Position numbers and translations under genes: made by a program
NCBI RefSeq assembly: GCF_947499945.1
Contig: NZ_CANMQD010000001.1
Coordinates: forward strand, 372,001-436,000
Reading direction: 5' to 3'
From: an uncultured Sulfitobacter sp.
Lineage (GTDB): Bacteria; Pseudomonadota; Alphaproteobacteria; Rhodobacterales; Rhodobacteraceae
Length of the DNA stretch: 64,000 nt
In this document: positions 17,901 through 25,239 of the stretch, one piece after another
Layout of the letters: every line of letters begins with the position of its first letter
Position numbering within the stretch: the first letter of the stretch is position 1
The notes under the pieces: model-generated
Database searches by the model: none
What the model was told of the DNA's origin: nothing
The model's input: only the letters and a program-made list of their open reading frames with translations

Positions 17901-18054
17901 GTCCAGCCGCCGCGCGCTGGTCCGGCTAGGTAATGGCCGCTATCAAAAAGTAAAAGTGGGTGACCGTATCGACGGAGGCCGCGTTGCATCTATCAGCAAC
18001 TCTGAATTGCGCTATTCAAAAAGTGGCCGCAACGTTGTGCTGAAGATGCCTTAA
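14986..18054 (+). CDS. PilM-like / PilP-like bitopic fusion protein
   Basis: The 1022-residue product has four parts. Residues 1-180 look like the N-terminal subdomain of a PilM/GspL protein (LSLSFEGIKLLHR, then TKLLIPASQIKYLTIDTPGLSEAARRKEAETALHDATPYEVSELAYDI). About 190-530 is a long Pro/Ala/Glu-rich linker. A single membrane helix lies near 561-583 (FLGLIMTVILLVFLAGVAAWAAVFL). The rest is periplasmic, low in complexity until about 960-1022 (LIGIYGKPSSRRALVRLGNGRYQKVKVGDRIDGGRVASISNSELRYSKSGRNVVLKMP), which matches the PilP/GspC HR-domain pattern. One chain would thus link a cytoplasmic actin-like module to a periplasmic adaptor. No pilus or secretion genes adjoin it, so its role is unknown. 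The long antisense frames here are shadows. Confidence 0.7.
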   Translation: MKPNFALSLSFEGIKLLHRAAGGWREVGEVPVTAADLGGELAMLRKTAASLEPAGVRTKLLIPASQIKYLTIDTPGLSEAARRKEAETALHDATPYEVSELAYDISVEGPKTHVAAVARETLAEAEAFATEHRFHPVSFVAVPDEAPYLGEPFFGMTSEAAKLLEAGETVEPDGIAVVVVGAITPEFVPPRTKPESEPESTPAPAPDPVHEPKSGTETEAKTEQPTTKEEPGLEEAKAELAPVETAPTPKAAPTPVPENDPAPSNAAKPIVGPPADKTEEAKQAEAPIDTQAVPEKPAAAKPAQSGATPDSVPSAPLPTEEKPEASTPPSQPELEFAPAPAPKALPAAEKPSAKEPSAQPVKPAPEVEQPAVEAPEVVPPVSSKAPTPVAAPAAPLEKAENAPDAARAALLAAAAASGPTQQASRSSDAASRPLTANAPIAAAPPPDTAATTGFASRRNAPPSNPAAKPVGGAQRIAVRTPTPDSSSLTKPAAVVASTAAAAAPVAAAARSIGGFLSRRKPRTGPAAPLPAPTSAAPAVGTEAERMTVFGARNGQVGGKPRFLGLIMTVILLVFLAGVAAWAAVFLDDGIASLIKKDKTRATASAPENQINPEVIRTPDGIDPAQTDTTADVQIAALDPVLSAEETAVVDAAQNPRPDPQVPVITEAEAAARYAVTGIWPLAPTTPLSDPDTVDAPVYRSGIDPVSGAADAFALPAPQEIDTGVQLAAAISPPPFGQRTAKDAAGLIIPTPTGVVTPEGYTLFSASPPLKPPATLARFAAQPTVTAPQATSALAALRPQNRPLGLSERSERAQLGGVSRGELAAFRPALRPRSIQERAKEADEDALKAAEQDEARAKAAAESAAAAAAAALLVPTTPTAPAAAPTPAPIVATRFATAQSKRPDTRPRNFSRIVKRAQRAAPKQETRVAAAASVAPRTVKPSLPSKASVARSATVKNAINLRKVNLIGIYGKPSSRRALVRLGNGRYQKVKVGDRIDGGRVASISNSELRYSKSGRNVVLKMP

Positions 18055-18102
18055 CCTGCTGCGTCCAGAAAAAGATACTTAGGACTTCAGAATAAAAGAA
18101 AT

Positions 18103-18123
18103 GCGCGGGGCATCGCCCCGCGC
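18103..18123. terminator. hairpin between convergent genes
   Basis: GCGCGGGG (18103-18110) pairs with CCCCGCGC (18116-18123) around a 5-base loop, between the PilM/PilP-like gene and hppD, which converge here. No U-tract is present. Confidence 0.5.
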
Positions 18124-18153
18124 TCGTTCATATCAACCATAATTTTCCTGTGC

Positions 18154-19263
18154 TTAAGTCGCACTTAGCTCGCCGCTATCGATCTGCTCTTGCTCAATGC
18201 TCTCGAACAGCGCCTTGAAGTTGCCCTCACCAAACCCGTCGTCGCCTTTGCGCTCGATAAACTCAAAAAAGATCGGGCCGATCACCGTTTTTGAGAAAAT
18301 CTGGAGCAAGATGCGCGTTTCGGGACCTTCTTGACCGTCAACTTCCACAACCCCCTCACCGTCGATCAGGATACCGTGCTTTTTCATCCGCTCGATCGGC
18401 TCGGCGTGGCCAACAACCCGCGTTTTGCTCAACTCGTAGTATGCTTCTGGTGGCGGTGGCATAAACTTCAAACCGTTTTCGGCAATCGCATCCGTGGCGT
18501 CATATATGTTGCGGGCGCCCACAGCGATGTGCTGTATCCCTTCCCCGTTGTACTTCTTGAGATATGCTACAATCTGCCCTGTTTCGCCACGGTCTTCATT
18601 GAGCGGGATGCGGATGCGCCCACACGGCGAGGTCAACGCACGGCTGAACAGCCCCGTGAACTTCCCTGCAATATCAAAGAACCGGATTTCGCGAAAATTG
18701 AACAAATCTCCGTAGAATTTGAACCACTTGTCCATGTTTCCCTTAAATACATTGTGGGTGAGATGATCGAGATAATAAAACCCGACCCCCTCAGGCTTGG
18801 ACTGCGCAATCCAATCGTATTCCCAGTTATAGGGCGAAGTATCGTAATACTGGTCGACAAAATACAACAGTGACCCGCCAATCCCCATAATCGCAGGCAC
18901 ATCCAGCACCTTGCCATCGCCAGTATATTCCTCGGCACCTTGTGCTACCGCATGGGCCAGCGCCTTTTGCGCATCCACCACACGCCACCCCATCGAGGGC
19001 GCACAAGGCCCATGGATCTCCACAAATTTCGCGGCAAAGCTACCCGCATCATAGTTCAGCACATAGGTAATATCACCCTGCTGCCACAGTTCGATCGACT
19101 TGGTTTTGTGATTGGCGACATGTGCATAGCCCATCTTGCGAAACACCTCCCGCAGTTCGTCGGGGTTAGGTGACGCATACTCGACGAATTCGAACCCGTC
19201 GGTGCCGGCAGGGTTTTCAGGCGTAATCGTGGATTTTGGTGCATCGTGCGGGAACGGACCCAT
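18154..19263 (-). CDS. hppD: 4-hydroxyphenylpyruvate dioxygenase
   Basis: This Fe(II) enzyme (369 residues) converts 4-hydroxyphenylpyruvate to homogentisate in tyrosine breakdown. It has the two-fold vicinal-oxygen-chelate layout with the iron ligands of the second half visible: His in YLDHLTHNVF, His in GEGIQHIAVG and Glu in GPIFFEFIERKGDDGFGEGNFKALFESIE. I start it at the ATG at 19263, which has AGGAGG six bases upstream. The track's ORF adds 25 residues from the upstream intergenic region. An Lrp/AsnC regulator gene diverges from it across 138 bases and may control it, as is common for amino-acid catabolism. Confidence 0.93.
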   Translation of the reverse strand: MGPFPHDAPKSTITPENPAGTDGFEFVEYASPNPDELREVFRKMGYAHVANHKTKSIELWQQGDITYVLNYDAGSFAAKFVEIHGPCAPSMGWRVVDAQKALAHAVAQGAEEYTGDGKVLDVPAIMGIGGSLLYFVDQYYDTSPYNWEYDWIAQSKPEGVGFYYLDHLTHNVFKGNMDKWFKFYGDLFNFREIRFFDIAGKFTGLFSRALTSPCGRIRIPLNEDRGETGQIVAYLKKYNGEGIQHIAVGARNIYDATDAIAENGLKFMPPPPEAYYELSKTRVVGHAEPIERMKKHGILIDGEGVVEVDGQEGPETRILLQIFSKTVIGPIFFEFIERKGDDGFGEGNFKALFESIEQEQIDSGELSAT

Positions 19264-19401
19264 GGCGTACCTCCTGTTTGGCGCTATTTGTGCAAGTATA
19301 CCGCCATAAACATACAAAATTTGCGCATAATGCAGCACGAATATGGATACTTCCGCGAAGAAGCCGCATACTAATAGGCAAAAGCGCGAAAGAGACGCAT
19401 C

Positions 19402-19857
19402 ATGCTAGACGACACCGACAAACAACTGCTCGACGCCTTGCAAGAGGATGCGCACCTGACTGCCCATCAATTAGCCGAGACGCTCAATCTTTCCCCCTCC
19501 CAAATCGGGCGCCGGCGACAAAAGCTCGAAGCAGAAGGCGTGATCCGCAAATACACCGCCCAACTTGAGCCGCGCAAATTAGGATTGGCCGTGCAAGGTT
19601 TCGTTCAGGTCCATCTTGGCACCCATGGCCCCGAGCATTCCATGAGTTTTGCGCGCCTTGTTGCCAATCGTGCCGAGATTGTGAGCGCTTGGACCATGAC
19701 AGGGGATGCGGATTATTTACTGCGGGTCTATTGTGAAGATCTACCCGCCCTCAACAGGCTGATTCACGAAGTGCTGCTGCCGCACAAGGCTGTGGCTCGC
19801 GTTCACAGTCAAATCGTCATGGACCAGCTTAAACGCGACGGCCCGCTACCTACCTAA
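19402..19857 (+). CDS. Lrp/AsnC family transcriptional regulator
   Basis: The 151-residue protein has the usual two domains: an N-terminal winged helix-turn-helix (DTDKQLLDALQEDAHLTAHQLAETLNLSPSQIGRRRQKLEAEGVI, residues 4-48) and a C-terminal RAM ligand-binding domain (FVQVHLGTH...VSAWTMTGDADYLLRVYCEDLPALNRLIHEVLLPHKAVARVHSQIV). It lies divergently from hppD, so local control of tyrosine breakdown with an aromatic amino acid as effector is a reasonable guess. The antiporter gene follows after only 11 bases, so it may be cotranscribed. Confidence 0.9.
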   Translation: MLDDTDKQLLDALQEDAHLTAHQLAETLNLSPSQIGRRRQKLEAEGVIRKYTAQLEPRKLGLAVQGFVQVHLGTHGPEHSMSFARLVANRAEIVSAWTMTGDADYLLRVYCEDLPALNRLIHEVLLPHKAVARVHSQIVMDQLKRDGPLPT

Positions 19858-19868
19858 AAAGGACGTCC

Positions 19869-21776
19869 ATGGAAGGTTTTCTGTTTCAAGCCACGATCTA
19901 TCTCGCTGCCGCTGTGATTGCGGTACCCATCGCGGCACGTCTTGGGCTCGGCTCTGTGCTGGGCTATCTCGCCGCGGGTATTTTGATCGGCCCCGTTCTG
20001 GGCCTTGTCGGTGCCGAGACCAAGGATCTCCAGCATTTTGCCGAATTCGGCGTGGTGATGATGCTGTTCCTGATCGGGCTAGAGCTTGAGCCAAAAGCGC
20101 TGTGGGACATGCGTCATAAATTGCTGGGCCTAGGCGGGCTACAGGTCGGGCTAAGCACTTTGGCAATCATGGGCATCGCCATGCTCTATGACCAACCTTG
20201 GGGCGTATCGCTTGCCATTGGCCTGACGCTCTCGCTCAGCTCCACCGCGATTGTGCTTCAAACGCTGACGGAAAAAGGATTGATGCAAACGGCAGGTGGA
20301 CGGTCGGTCTTTTCGGTCCTTCTCGCACAAGATATCGCTGTCATCCCCATGCTGGCCTTCTTGCCACTCATCGCGGTCACACTGCCCACCGCAATGGTCT
20401 CCCCTGATGGCTCCATCACCGTTGATACGGCAAAAGACGCAGGTCACGGCGCGGGACACGGTGATTCCCCTGCGGATGCAGCATTCACCTTTATCGACAG
20501 CTTACCTGCGTGGGGTGTGACCCTTGTTACAATTGGCGCTATTGCTGGCATCATTATTATGGGCGTATTTTTTACGCGACCCGTGTTTCGCTATATTCAC
20601 TCCGCCAAACTGCGCGAAATGTATACCGCACTGGCCCTGCTGATTGTAGTCGGTATCTCGTTCACCATGATGCTCGTAGGTCTGTCCCCTGCCCTTGGTG
20701 CATTCCTCGCTGGCGTTGTGCTTGCGAGCTCCGAATTCCGCCATGAGCTTGAAACTGACCTTGAACCATTCAAGGGTCTGCTGCTGGGGCTGTTCTTTAT
20801 CACCGTTGGCGCAGGCATAAACTTTGAGCTTCTAGCCTCTGATTTTGTCATTATCATCGGCATGGCGCTGTTGGTCATTATGGTCAAAGGGCTGATCCTC
20901 TTCATCCTTGGCCGCATGTTCAAACTGCGTGGACGCGATCAATGGCTCTTTGCCCTCGGGCTGGCCCAGGCAGGCGAATTCGGCTTTGTCCTCGTGAGCT
21001 TTTCTGTCGCGACAGGCGTCATGCCAGACGGTGTTGCCGAGACGCTGCTGCTGGTCATTGCGCTCACAATGCTAATCACGCCGCTGCTGTTTATTCTGCA
21101 CGACATCATCTCGAAACGAAGCGTCGACGCCCATACCCGCCCGCCAGATGACGAGATTGACGAAGAGGGTCCCGTTATCATCGCGGGCATCGGCCGCTTC
21201 GGACAAGTTGTAAATCGCCTTGTCCAAGCGTCAGGGTTCGAGACTGTTGTATTGGATCACAATCCCGAAACCATCGCTGTCATGCGCCGCTTTGGCTTCA
21301 AGGCGTTTCTGGGCGACCCCACCCGCGCCGATGTCCTGCGCAAGGCAGGGCTGGCCGATGCGCGTGTGTTGGTTGTGGCCCTCGACAACCGCAAATCAGC
21401 CCGTGCGCTAGTGGCCTATGCCCGCGCCCAGCGGCCCGACTTGCACATCATCGCCCGCGCCCATGACCGAACCGATGTTTACCATCTCTATCAGGCAGGG
21501 GCGAATGACATCGTCCGCGAAATGTTCGACAGCTCCCTGCGTGCAGGGCGTTACGCGCTCGAAAACCTCGGCCTGTCCGAATATGAGGCGGCGGAGGCAC
21601 AGCGCATCTTCTATCACCATGACCGTATGTCTGTGCGCGAACTGGCAAGCCTCTGGCGCCCTGATGTGGCACCGGGCGACAATGCCGAATACGTAAAACG
21701 CGCCAAAGAGCTTGAGAAAGATCTGGAAACGGCATTCCTCAACCGCGCCGACGAAGACGACGAGAAACGCGCCTAG
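19869..21776 (+). CDS. Kef-type K+/H+ antiporter with TrkA-N domain (CPA2)
   Basis: The 635-residue inner-membrane protein has about 12 hydrophobic segments of a Na+/H+-exchanger fold ([71 protein letters not shown]-type core). A cytoplasmic RCK/TrkA-N domain follows, with a dinucleotide-binding motif ([13 protein letters not shown]) near residue 440 and the following Asp (VVLDHNPE). It resembles KefB/KefC/YbaL, which release K+ to protect against electrophiles. A His/Asp-rich loop sits between helices ([13 protein letters not shown]). Its TAG stop overlaps the TAG stop of the convergent cobT in the palindrome CTAG. Confidence 0.9.
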   Translation: MEGFLFQATIYLAAAVIAVPIAARLGLGSVLGYLAAGILIGPVLGLVGAETKDLQHFAEFGVVMMLFLIGLELEPKALWDMRHKLLGLGGLQVGLSTLAIMGIAMLYDQPWGVSLAIGLTLSLSSTAIVLQTLTEKGLMQTAGGRSVFSVLLAQDIAVIPMLAFLPLIAVTLPTAMVSPDGSITVDTAKDAGHGAGHGDSPADAAFTFIDSLPAWGVTLVTIGAIAGIIIMGVFFTRPVFRYIHSAKLREMYTALALLIVVGISFTMMLVGLSPALGAFLAGVVLASSEFRHELETDLEPFKGLLLGLFFITVGAGINFELLASDFVIIIGMALLVIMVKGLILFILGRMFKLRGRDQWLFALGLAQAGEFGFVLVSFSVATGVMPDGVAETLLLVIALTMLITPLLFILHDIISKRSVDAHTRPPDDEIDEEGPVIIAGIGRFGQVVNRLVQASGFETVVLDHNPETIAVMRRFGFKAFLGDPTRADVLRKAGLADARVLVVALDNRKSARALVAYARAQRPDLHIIARAHDRTDVYHLYQAGANDIVREMFDSSLRAGRYALENLGLSEYEAAEAQRIFYHHDRMSVRELASLWRPDVAPGDNAEYVKRAKELEKDLETAFLNRADEDDEKRA

Positions 21777-22783
21777 CCTGTGCTAACACCTGCTTCGGTA
21801 AAGGTGGCCATGCCGCTGTGACACTCGAGGGCTGCTTTGACGATGGAGATCGCCAACGCCCCGCCGGAAGCCTCGCCCAACCGCAGGCCAAGCGACAGCA
21901 GTGGCTCCTTGCCCAAGGACTCAAGCAAGCGGCCATGCGCGCCCTCGGAGCTCAAATGCCCCGCCACACAGTGGTCCAACGCCCCTTTGCGCGTATGCTC
22001 AAGACACATCGCCGCCGCCGTACAGATGAACCCGTCAAGGATCACAGGGATGCGCAGGCTGCGCGCCCGTGCAATGGCTCCCACCATCGCAGCCAACTCA
22101 CGGCCGCCCAAACGGCGCAGCGTCTCAAGGCCGTCACCCTGCCCTTTGTGCAGCGTCAGACCTTCGGAGACCACTCGTGTTTTATTAACAAGCCCTGCAT
22201 CATCCACACCTGTCCCACGCCCCGTCCAGTCAGCGGCATCACCGCCGAGCAGCGCCGCAGCAAGGGCCGCCGCTGGTGTTGTATTGCCAATGCCCATCTC
22301 ACCCACCACCAGCAGGTCTGAATCCCCGCCCACAGCGTTCCAGCCTGCGTTTAAGGCGGCTACAACATCCACTTCCGACATGGCGGGCCCTTTGGTGAAG
22401 TCGCCTGTCGGGCGGTCAAGCTCAAGCGCATGAACGTCCAGATGCGCACCTGCCGCGCGCGCCAACTGGTTGATCGCGGCACCACCATGTTGAAAATTCA
22501 TCACCATCTGCTCGGTCACTTCAGACGGAAAGGCCGAGACGCCCTGCGCCGCAACACCGTGATTAGCAGCAAATACAATGATCTGCGGGGATGTGATCTT
22601 GGGCTGCGGGTTCCCGCGCCAGCCTGAGTACCACTGCGCAATATATTCCAAACGGCCCAACGCACCGGGGGGTTTGGTCAGTTGGCTGTTGCGCTCTGCC
22701 GCGCCCTCACGCGCCGCCATATCCAAATCCGGCAGTGCCACGAGGGCGGTACGGAACTCGTCCAGATCAAAAAACTCTACCAT
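21773..22783 (-). CDS. cobT: nicotinate-nucleotide--dimethylbenzimidazole phosphoribosyltransferase
   Basis: CobT (336 residues) activates 5,6-dimethylbenzimidazole to alpha-ribazole-5'-phosphate for the lower ligand of cobalamin. It shows [21 protein letters not shown] at the N-terminus, the [20 protein letters not shown] stretch, [19 protein letters not shown] and, near the end, the catalytic-glutamate region with [25 protein letters not shown] prefer the ATG at 22783, which has GAGGG upstream, over the track's start five codons earlier. It is divergent from cobS, whose enzyme uses the next intermediate. Confidence 0.93.
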   Translation of the reverse strand: MVEFFDLDEFRTALVALPDLDMAAREGAAERNSQLTKPPGALGRLEYIAQWYSGWRGNPQPKITSPQIIVFAANHGVAAQGVSAFPSEVTEQMVMNFQHGGAAINQLARAAGAHLDVHALELDRPTGDFTKGPAMSEVDVVAALNAGWNAVGGDSDLLVVGEMGIGNTTPAAALAAALLGGDAADWTGRGTGVDDAGLVNKTRVVSEGLTLHKGQGDGLETLRRLGGRELAAMVGAIARARSLRIPVILDGFICTAAAMCLEHTRKGALDHCVAGHLSSEGAHGRLLESLGKEPLLSLGLRLGEASGGALAISIVKAALECHSGMATFTEAGVSTG

Positions 22784-22863
22784 CGTGATAACCCTCATTG
22801 CCAGACTGTCTCTGCCTGTTTACCCAATGAGGCGCAGCTCACAAGCGTTGAAAAGGCACGTTC

Positions 22864-23613
22864 ATGGATAAAAGCGACCCCCTTCGCCAGCTTTGGCTGG
22901 CCGCCGTGCTGCTAACGCGTCTGCCACTGCCCCATCTGCCACAGAATGCCTTTTCTCAAGGGCCGCATGCGGTCTGGGCCTATCCGCTGGTCGGCGTCCT
23001 TGTGGGCACTCTGGGTGCGGTTGCGGGACAGATTTCCCTCTGGCTCGGCCTGCCCGAATTCGGCGCAGCATCCCTTGCCCTTGGCGTAATGCTGCTGGTG
23101 ACAGGAGCCATGCACGAAGACGGTCTGGCCGATACATTTGACGGGCTCTGGGGCAGCTTCACGCCCGAGCGGCGCTTGGAAATCATGCGAGACAGCCAGA
23201 TCGGCACCTATGGCGTGCTCGCACTGATCGTCACATCCATGGCCAAGATCAGCGCACTGGCCGCGCTGTTGGGGGACACAGGACTGACAGTGATCGCAGC
23301 AGCCGCCCTGTCCCGCGCCATGATGCCTGCGCTTATGCACACCCTGCCCCATGCCCGCAGCGACGGCCTGTCACACAGCGTTGGACGCCCGCCGCTTAAA
23401 GCCACTCTTCTCGGGCTGGGCATTGCCGTTGCCGTCACACTCGCCTGTCTCGGCATCACGGCAATGGCGGCAGTCATAGCCGCAGTGGTCTGCACCTTTG
23501 CCATGGCGCTACTGGCAGAACGCAAAATCGGCGGCCAAACAGGAGACGTACTTGGTGCTGCGCAAAACCTGTCCGAAACGGCAATCCTGCTAATCTGCGC
23601 CGCTCTTCTCTGA
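22864..23613 (+). CDS. cobS: adenosylcobinamide-GDP ribazoletransferase
   Basis: CobS (249 residues) is an inner-membrane enzyme that joins adenosylcobinamide-GDP and alpha-ribazole to give cobalamin. It has the family's N-terminal LTRLPLPHLP and AVWAYPLVGVLVGTLGA, and the conserved acidic motif HEDGLADTFDGLWGSFTPERRLEIMRDSQIGTYGVLAL around residues 80-117, which binds metal and substrate, followed by four to five membrane helices. It shares an 80-base divergent region with cobT. No cobalamin riboswitch fits in that space. Confidence 0.93.
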   Translation: MDKSDPLRQLWLAAVLLTRLPLPHLPQNAFSQGPHAVWAYPLVGVLVGTLGAVAGQISLWLGLPEFGAASLALGVMLLVTGAMHEDGLADTFDGLWGSFTPERRLEIMRDSQIGTYGVLALIVTSMAKISALAALLGDTGLTVIAAAALSRAMMPALMHTLPHARSDGLSHSVGRPPLKATLLGLGIAVAVTLACLGITAMAAVIAAVVCTFAMALLAERKIGGQTGDVLGAAQNLSETAILLICAALL

Positions 23614-23620
23614 CATAGAA

Positions 23621-23652
23621 AAACCGCGCCTGACCTGTGTCAGACGCGGCTT
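23621..23652. terminator. hairpin between cobS and carD
   Basis: AAACCGCGCCTGAC pairs with GTCAGACGCGGCTT with two mismatches and a short loop. It lies between convergent genes and can serve both. Confidence 0.5.
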
Positions 23653-23675
23653 CATACCATTCGTCGCCTTGAGCC

Positions 23676-24203
23676 TTAGGCCGCTGGTGCGATACGGCTC
23701 TGCAGGACATCGCCAATCTGCTTGGCTGCGCCCAACTCGTCACCACTTGAAACTGCCGCAACTTCACGGGTCAACCGCTCAAGGGCTGCTTCATACAACT
23801 GGCGCTCGGAGTAGGACTGCTCACGTTGGTCATCCGTGCGGTGCAAGTCACGCACCACTTCAGCAATCGCGATCAGATCGCCGGAGTTGATCTTTTGCTC
23901 GTATTCCTGTGCACGGCGCGACCACATGGCCCGCTTTACCTTTGCTTTGCCTTTGAGCGTCTTCATCGCCTTTTCGATCACATCAGGCGAGCTGAGCGCG
24001 CGCATGCCAATTTCAGTCGCTTTATGGGTCGGCACCCGCAGGGTCATCTTGTCTTTCTCAAATGCGATCACAAATAGCTCAAGGGTGATCCCTGCAACTT
24101 CCTGCTCTTCAACCGAGACGATCTGGCCTACGCCATGCGCAGGGTAGACAACAAACTCATTGGGGCGGAAATCAAGTTTTTTCGATTTGGTCATACTCTT
24201 CAA
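23676..24203 (-). CDS. carD: CarD family transcriptional regulator
   Basis: The 175-residue protein binds RNA polymerase beta and stabilises open promoter complexes, as known for CarD/CdnL. The N-terminal RNA-polymerase-interaction domain is clear (FRPNEFVVYPAHGVGQIVSVEEQEVAGITLELFVIAFEKDKMTLRVPTHKATEIGMR, residues 11-68). A helical DNA-contact domain follows, including the typical tryptophan (KAKVKRAMWSRRAQEYEQKINSGDLIAIAEVVRDLHR). GGAGC lies upstream of the ATG. In Rhodobacterales this is a general activator of vegetative promoters. Confidence 0.93.
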   Translation of the reverse strand: MKSMTKSKKLDFRPNEFVVYPAHGVGQIVSVEEQEVAGITLELFVIAFEKDKMTLRVPTHKATEIGMRALSSPDVIEKAMKTLKGKAKVKRAMWSRRAQEYEQKINSGDLIAIAEVVRDLHRTDDQREQSYSERQLYEAALERLTREVAAVSSGDELGAAKQIGDVLQSRIAPAA

Positions 24204-24365
24204 GCTCCTAAAACTGCCCTACATCTTAGAAGTAAGGCACAGCAAACACGACCCGCCTCAGGCAAATCGCCCGCGGAATCCGTGTTCAAGATTGGGTGGT
24301 CAGATGCGCCGTGACAGGGCGGCGTCTTTGTGTGTGAAATAGCGTATCATTAAATCCATTATACC

Positions 24366-24394
24366 ACAAAAAAGCCCCCCCTTAAAGGGAGGGC
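24366..24394 (-). terminator. intrinsic terminator downstream of fdxA
   Basis: On the minus strand GCCCTCCCTT and a G-rich arm (24374-24394) form a hairpin followed by TTTTTTGTGG. Position and polarity fit the end of the fdxA transcript. Confidence 0.75.
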
Positions 24395-24459
24395 GAAACC
24401 TAACAAATTATGGCGATGCGGCACGATGCGCCCGGATCACGCGAATCGCGTGAAAGATC

Positions 24460-24795
24460 TCAGCCCCCCTCGCCAGGGTTCTCTGAAAACAGATCGATCT
24501 TACCTTCTTTGCCATCCATTTCCTCTGCCGTCGGCAGCGGATCTTTCTTTGTGATGATGACAGGCCAGAGGATCGAATACTTGCGATTGAACTCGACCCA
24601 TTTTTCCATGTCCGGCTCGGTGTCGGGGCGGATGGCGTCGGCAGGACACTCAGGCTCACACACACCACAGTCGATGCACTCGTCAGGGTGGATCACCAGC
24701 ATGTTCTCCCCCTCATAGAAACAATCCACAGGGCAAACCTCGACACAGTCGGTGTACTTGCAGGCGATACAGGCGTCGTTCACGATATAGGTCAT
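24460..24795 (-). CDS. fdxA: 7Fe ferredoxin (FdxA type)
   Basis: The 111-residue electron carrier has an N-terminal [3Fe-4S][4Fe-4S] pair: [18 protein letters not shown] and [16 protein letters not shown]. In the first motif the residue that would be the second ligand of a 4Fe cluster is not in the classical CxxCxxC spacing, as in 7Fe ferredoxins. The extra C-terminal 50 residues ([34 protein letters not shown]) are characteristic of FdxA. It follows the helicase and S4 genes on the same strand, 54 bases after the S4 gene, and ends in a strong terminator. Confidence 0.93.
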   Translation of the reverse strand: MTYIVNDACIACKYTDCVEVCPVDCFYEGENMLVIHPDECIDCGVCEPECPADAIRPDTEPDMEKWVEFNRKYSILWPVIITKKDPLPTAEEMDGKEGKIDLFSENPGEGG

Positions 24796-24849
24796 AGGGA
24801 GATGTCTCTGTCAGATTTGGTTGACACGTAGCTAGAACAGCAGCGCCGA

Positions 24850-25239
24850 TCATTCAAGATGGCGTGCCTTAGAAAGATCAAGCTGGCGGCGGTCCCGCTT
24901 GGTCGGGCGGCCTTTGCCGTCAAAGGCTGGATTTGCCGTTATCAGGTCCTTTGGCGCGCGCTCGGGCGGGGAGAGGTCTGTATATAGGGCCTGTGCCTCA
25001 GGAGCGGGCCCGCGCCGCTCCCCCAAAGCGTCGATTTGGATCACGCGAATATGATCGTCTTTGGGGAAGGTCAGCACGTCACCGGGCGTAATTGTCGCAC
25101 TGCGCTTGTAGGCCAGCATGCCGTTGATACGCACGTTGCCTCCGCCGACGATACTCGCCGCCAGAGTGCGTGTTTTAAAGAACCGCGCGTACCACAGCCA
25201 TTTGTCCAGGCGCAGTTTCTCCGCAGGTTGATCGCTCAC
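24850..25239 (-). CDS. S4-domain RNA-binding protein (Hsp15-like)
   Basis: The 129-residue protein has an S4 RNA-binding domain at residues 8-65 (KLRLDKWLWYARFFKTRTLAASIVGGGNVRINGMLAYKRSATITPGDVLTF) and a basic C-terminal tail (GKGRPTKRDRRQLDLSKARHLE). It matches the Hsp15/HslR type, which binds stalled 50S subunits carrying nascent chains. Its start overlaps the helicase stop as ATGA (25236-25239), so the two are translationally coupled. This helicase-S4-ferredoxin order is one I associate with alphaproteobacteria. Confidence 0.9.
   Translation of the reverse strand: MSDQPAEKLRLDKWLWYARFFKTRTLAASIVGGGNVRINGMLAYKRSATITPGDVLTFPKDDHIRVIQIDALGERRGPAPEAQALYTDLSPPERAPKDLITANPAFDGKGRPTKRDRRQLDLSKARHLE

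Noticed and set aside
22784-22863. cobalamin riboswitch between cobT and cobS
   Set aside because: The gap is only 80 bases and has no B12-box-like sequence.
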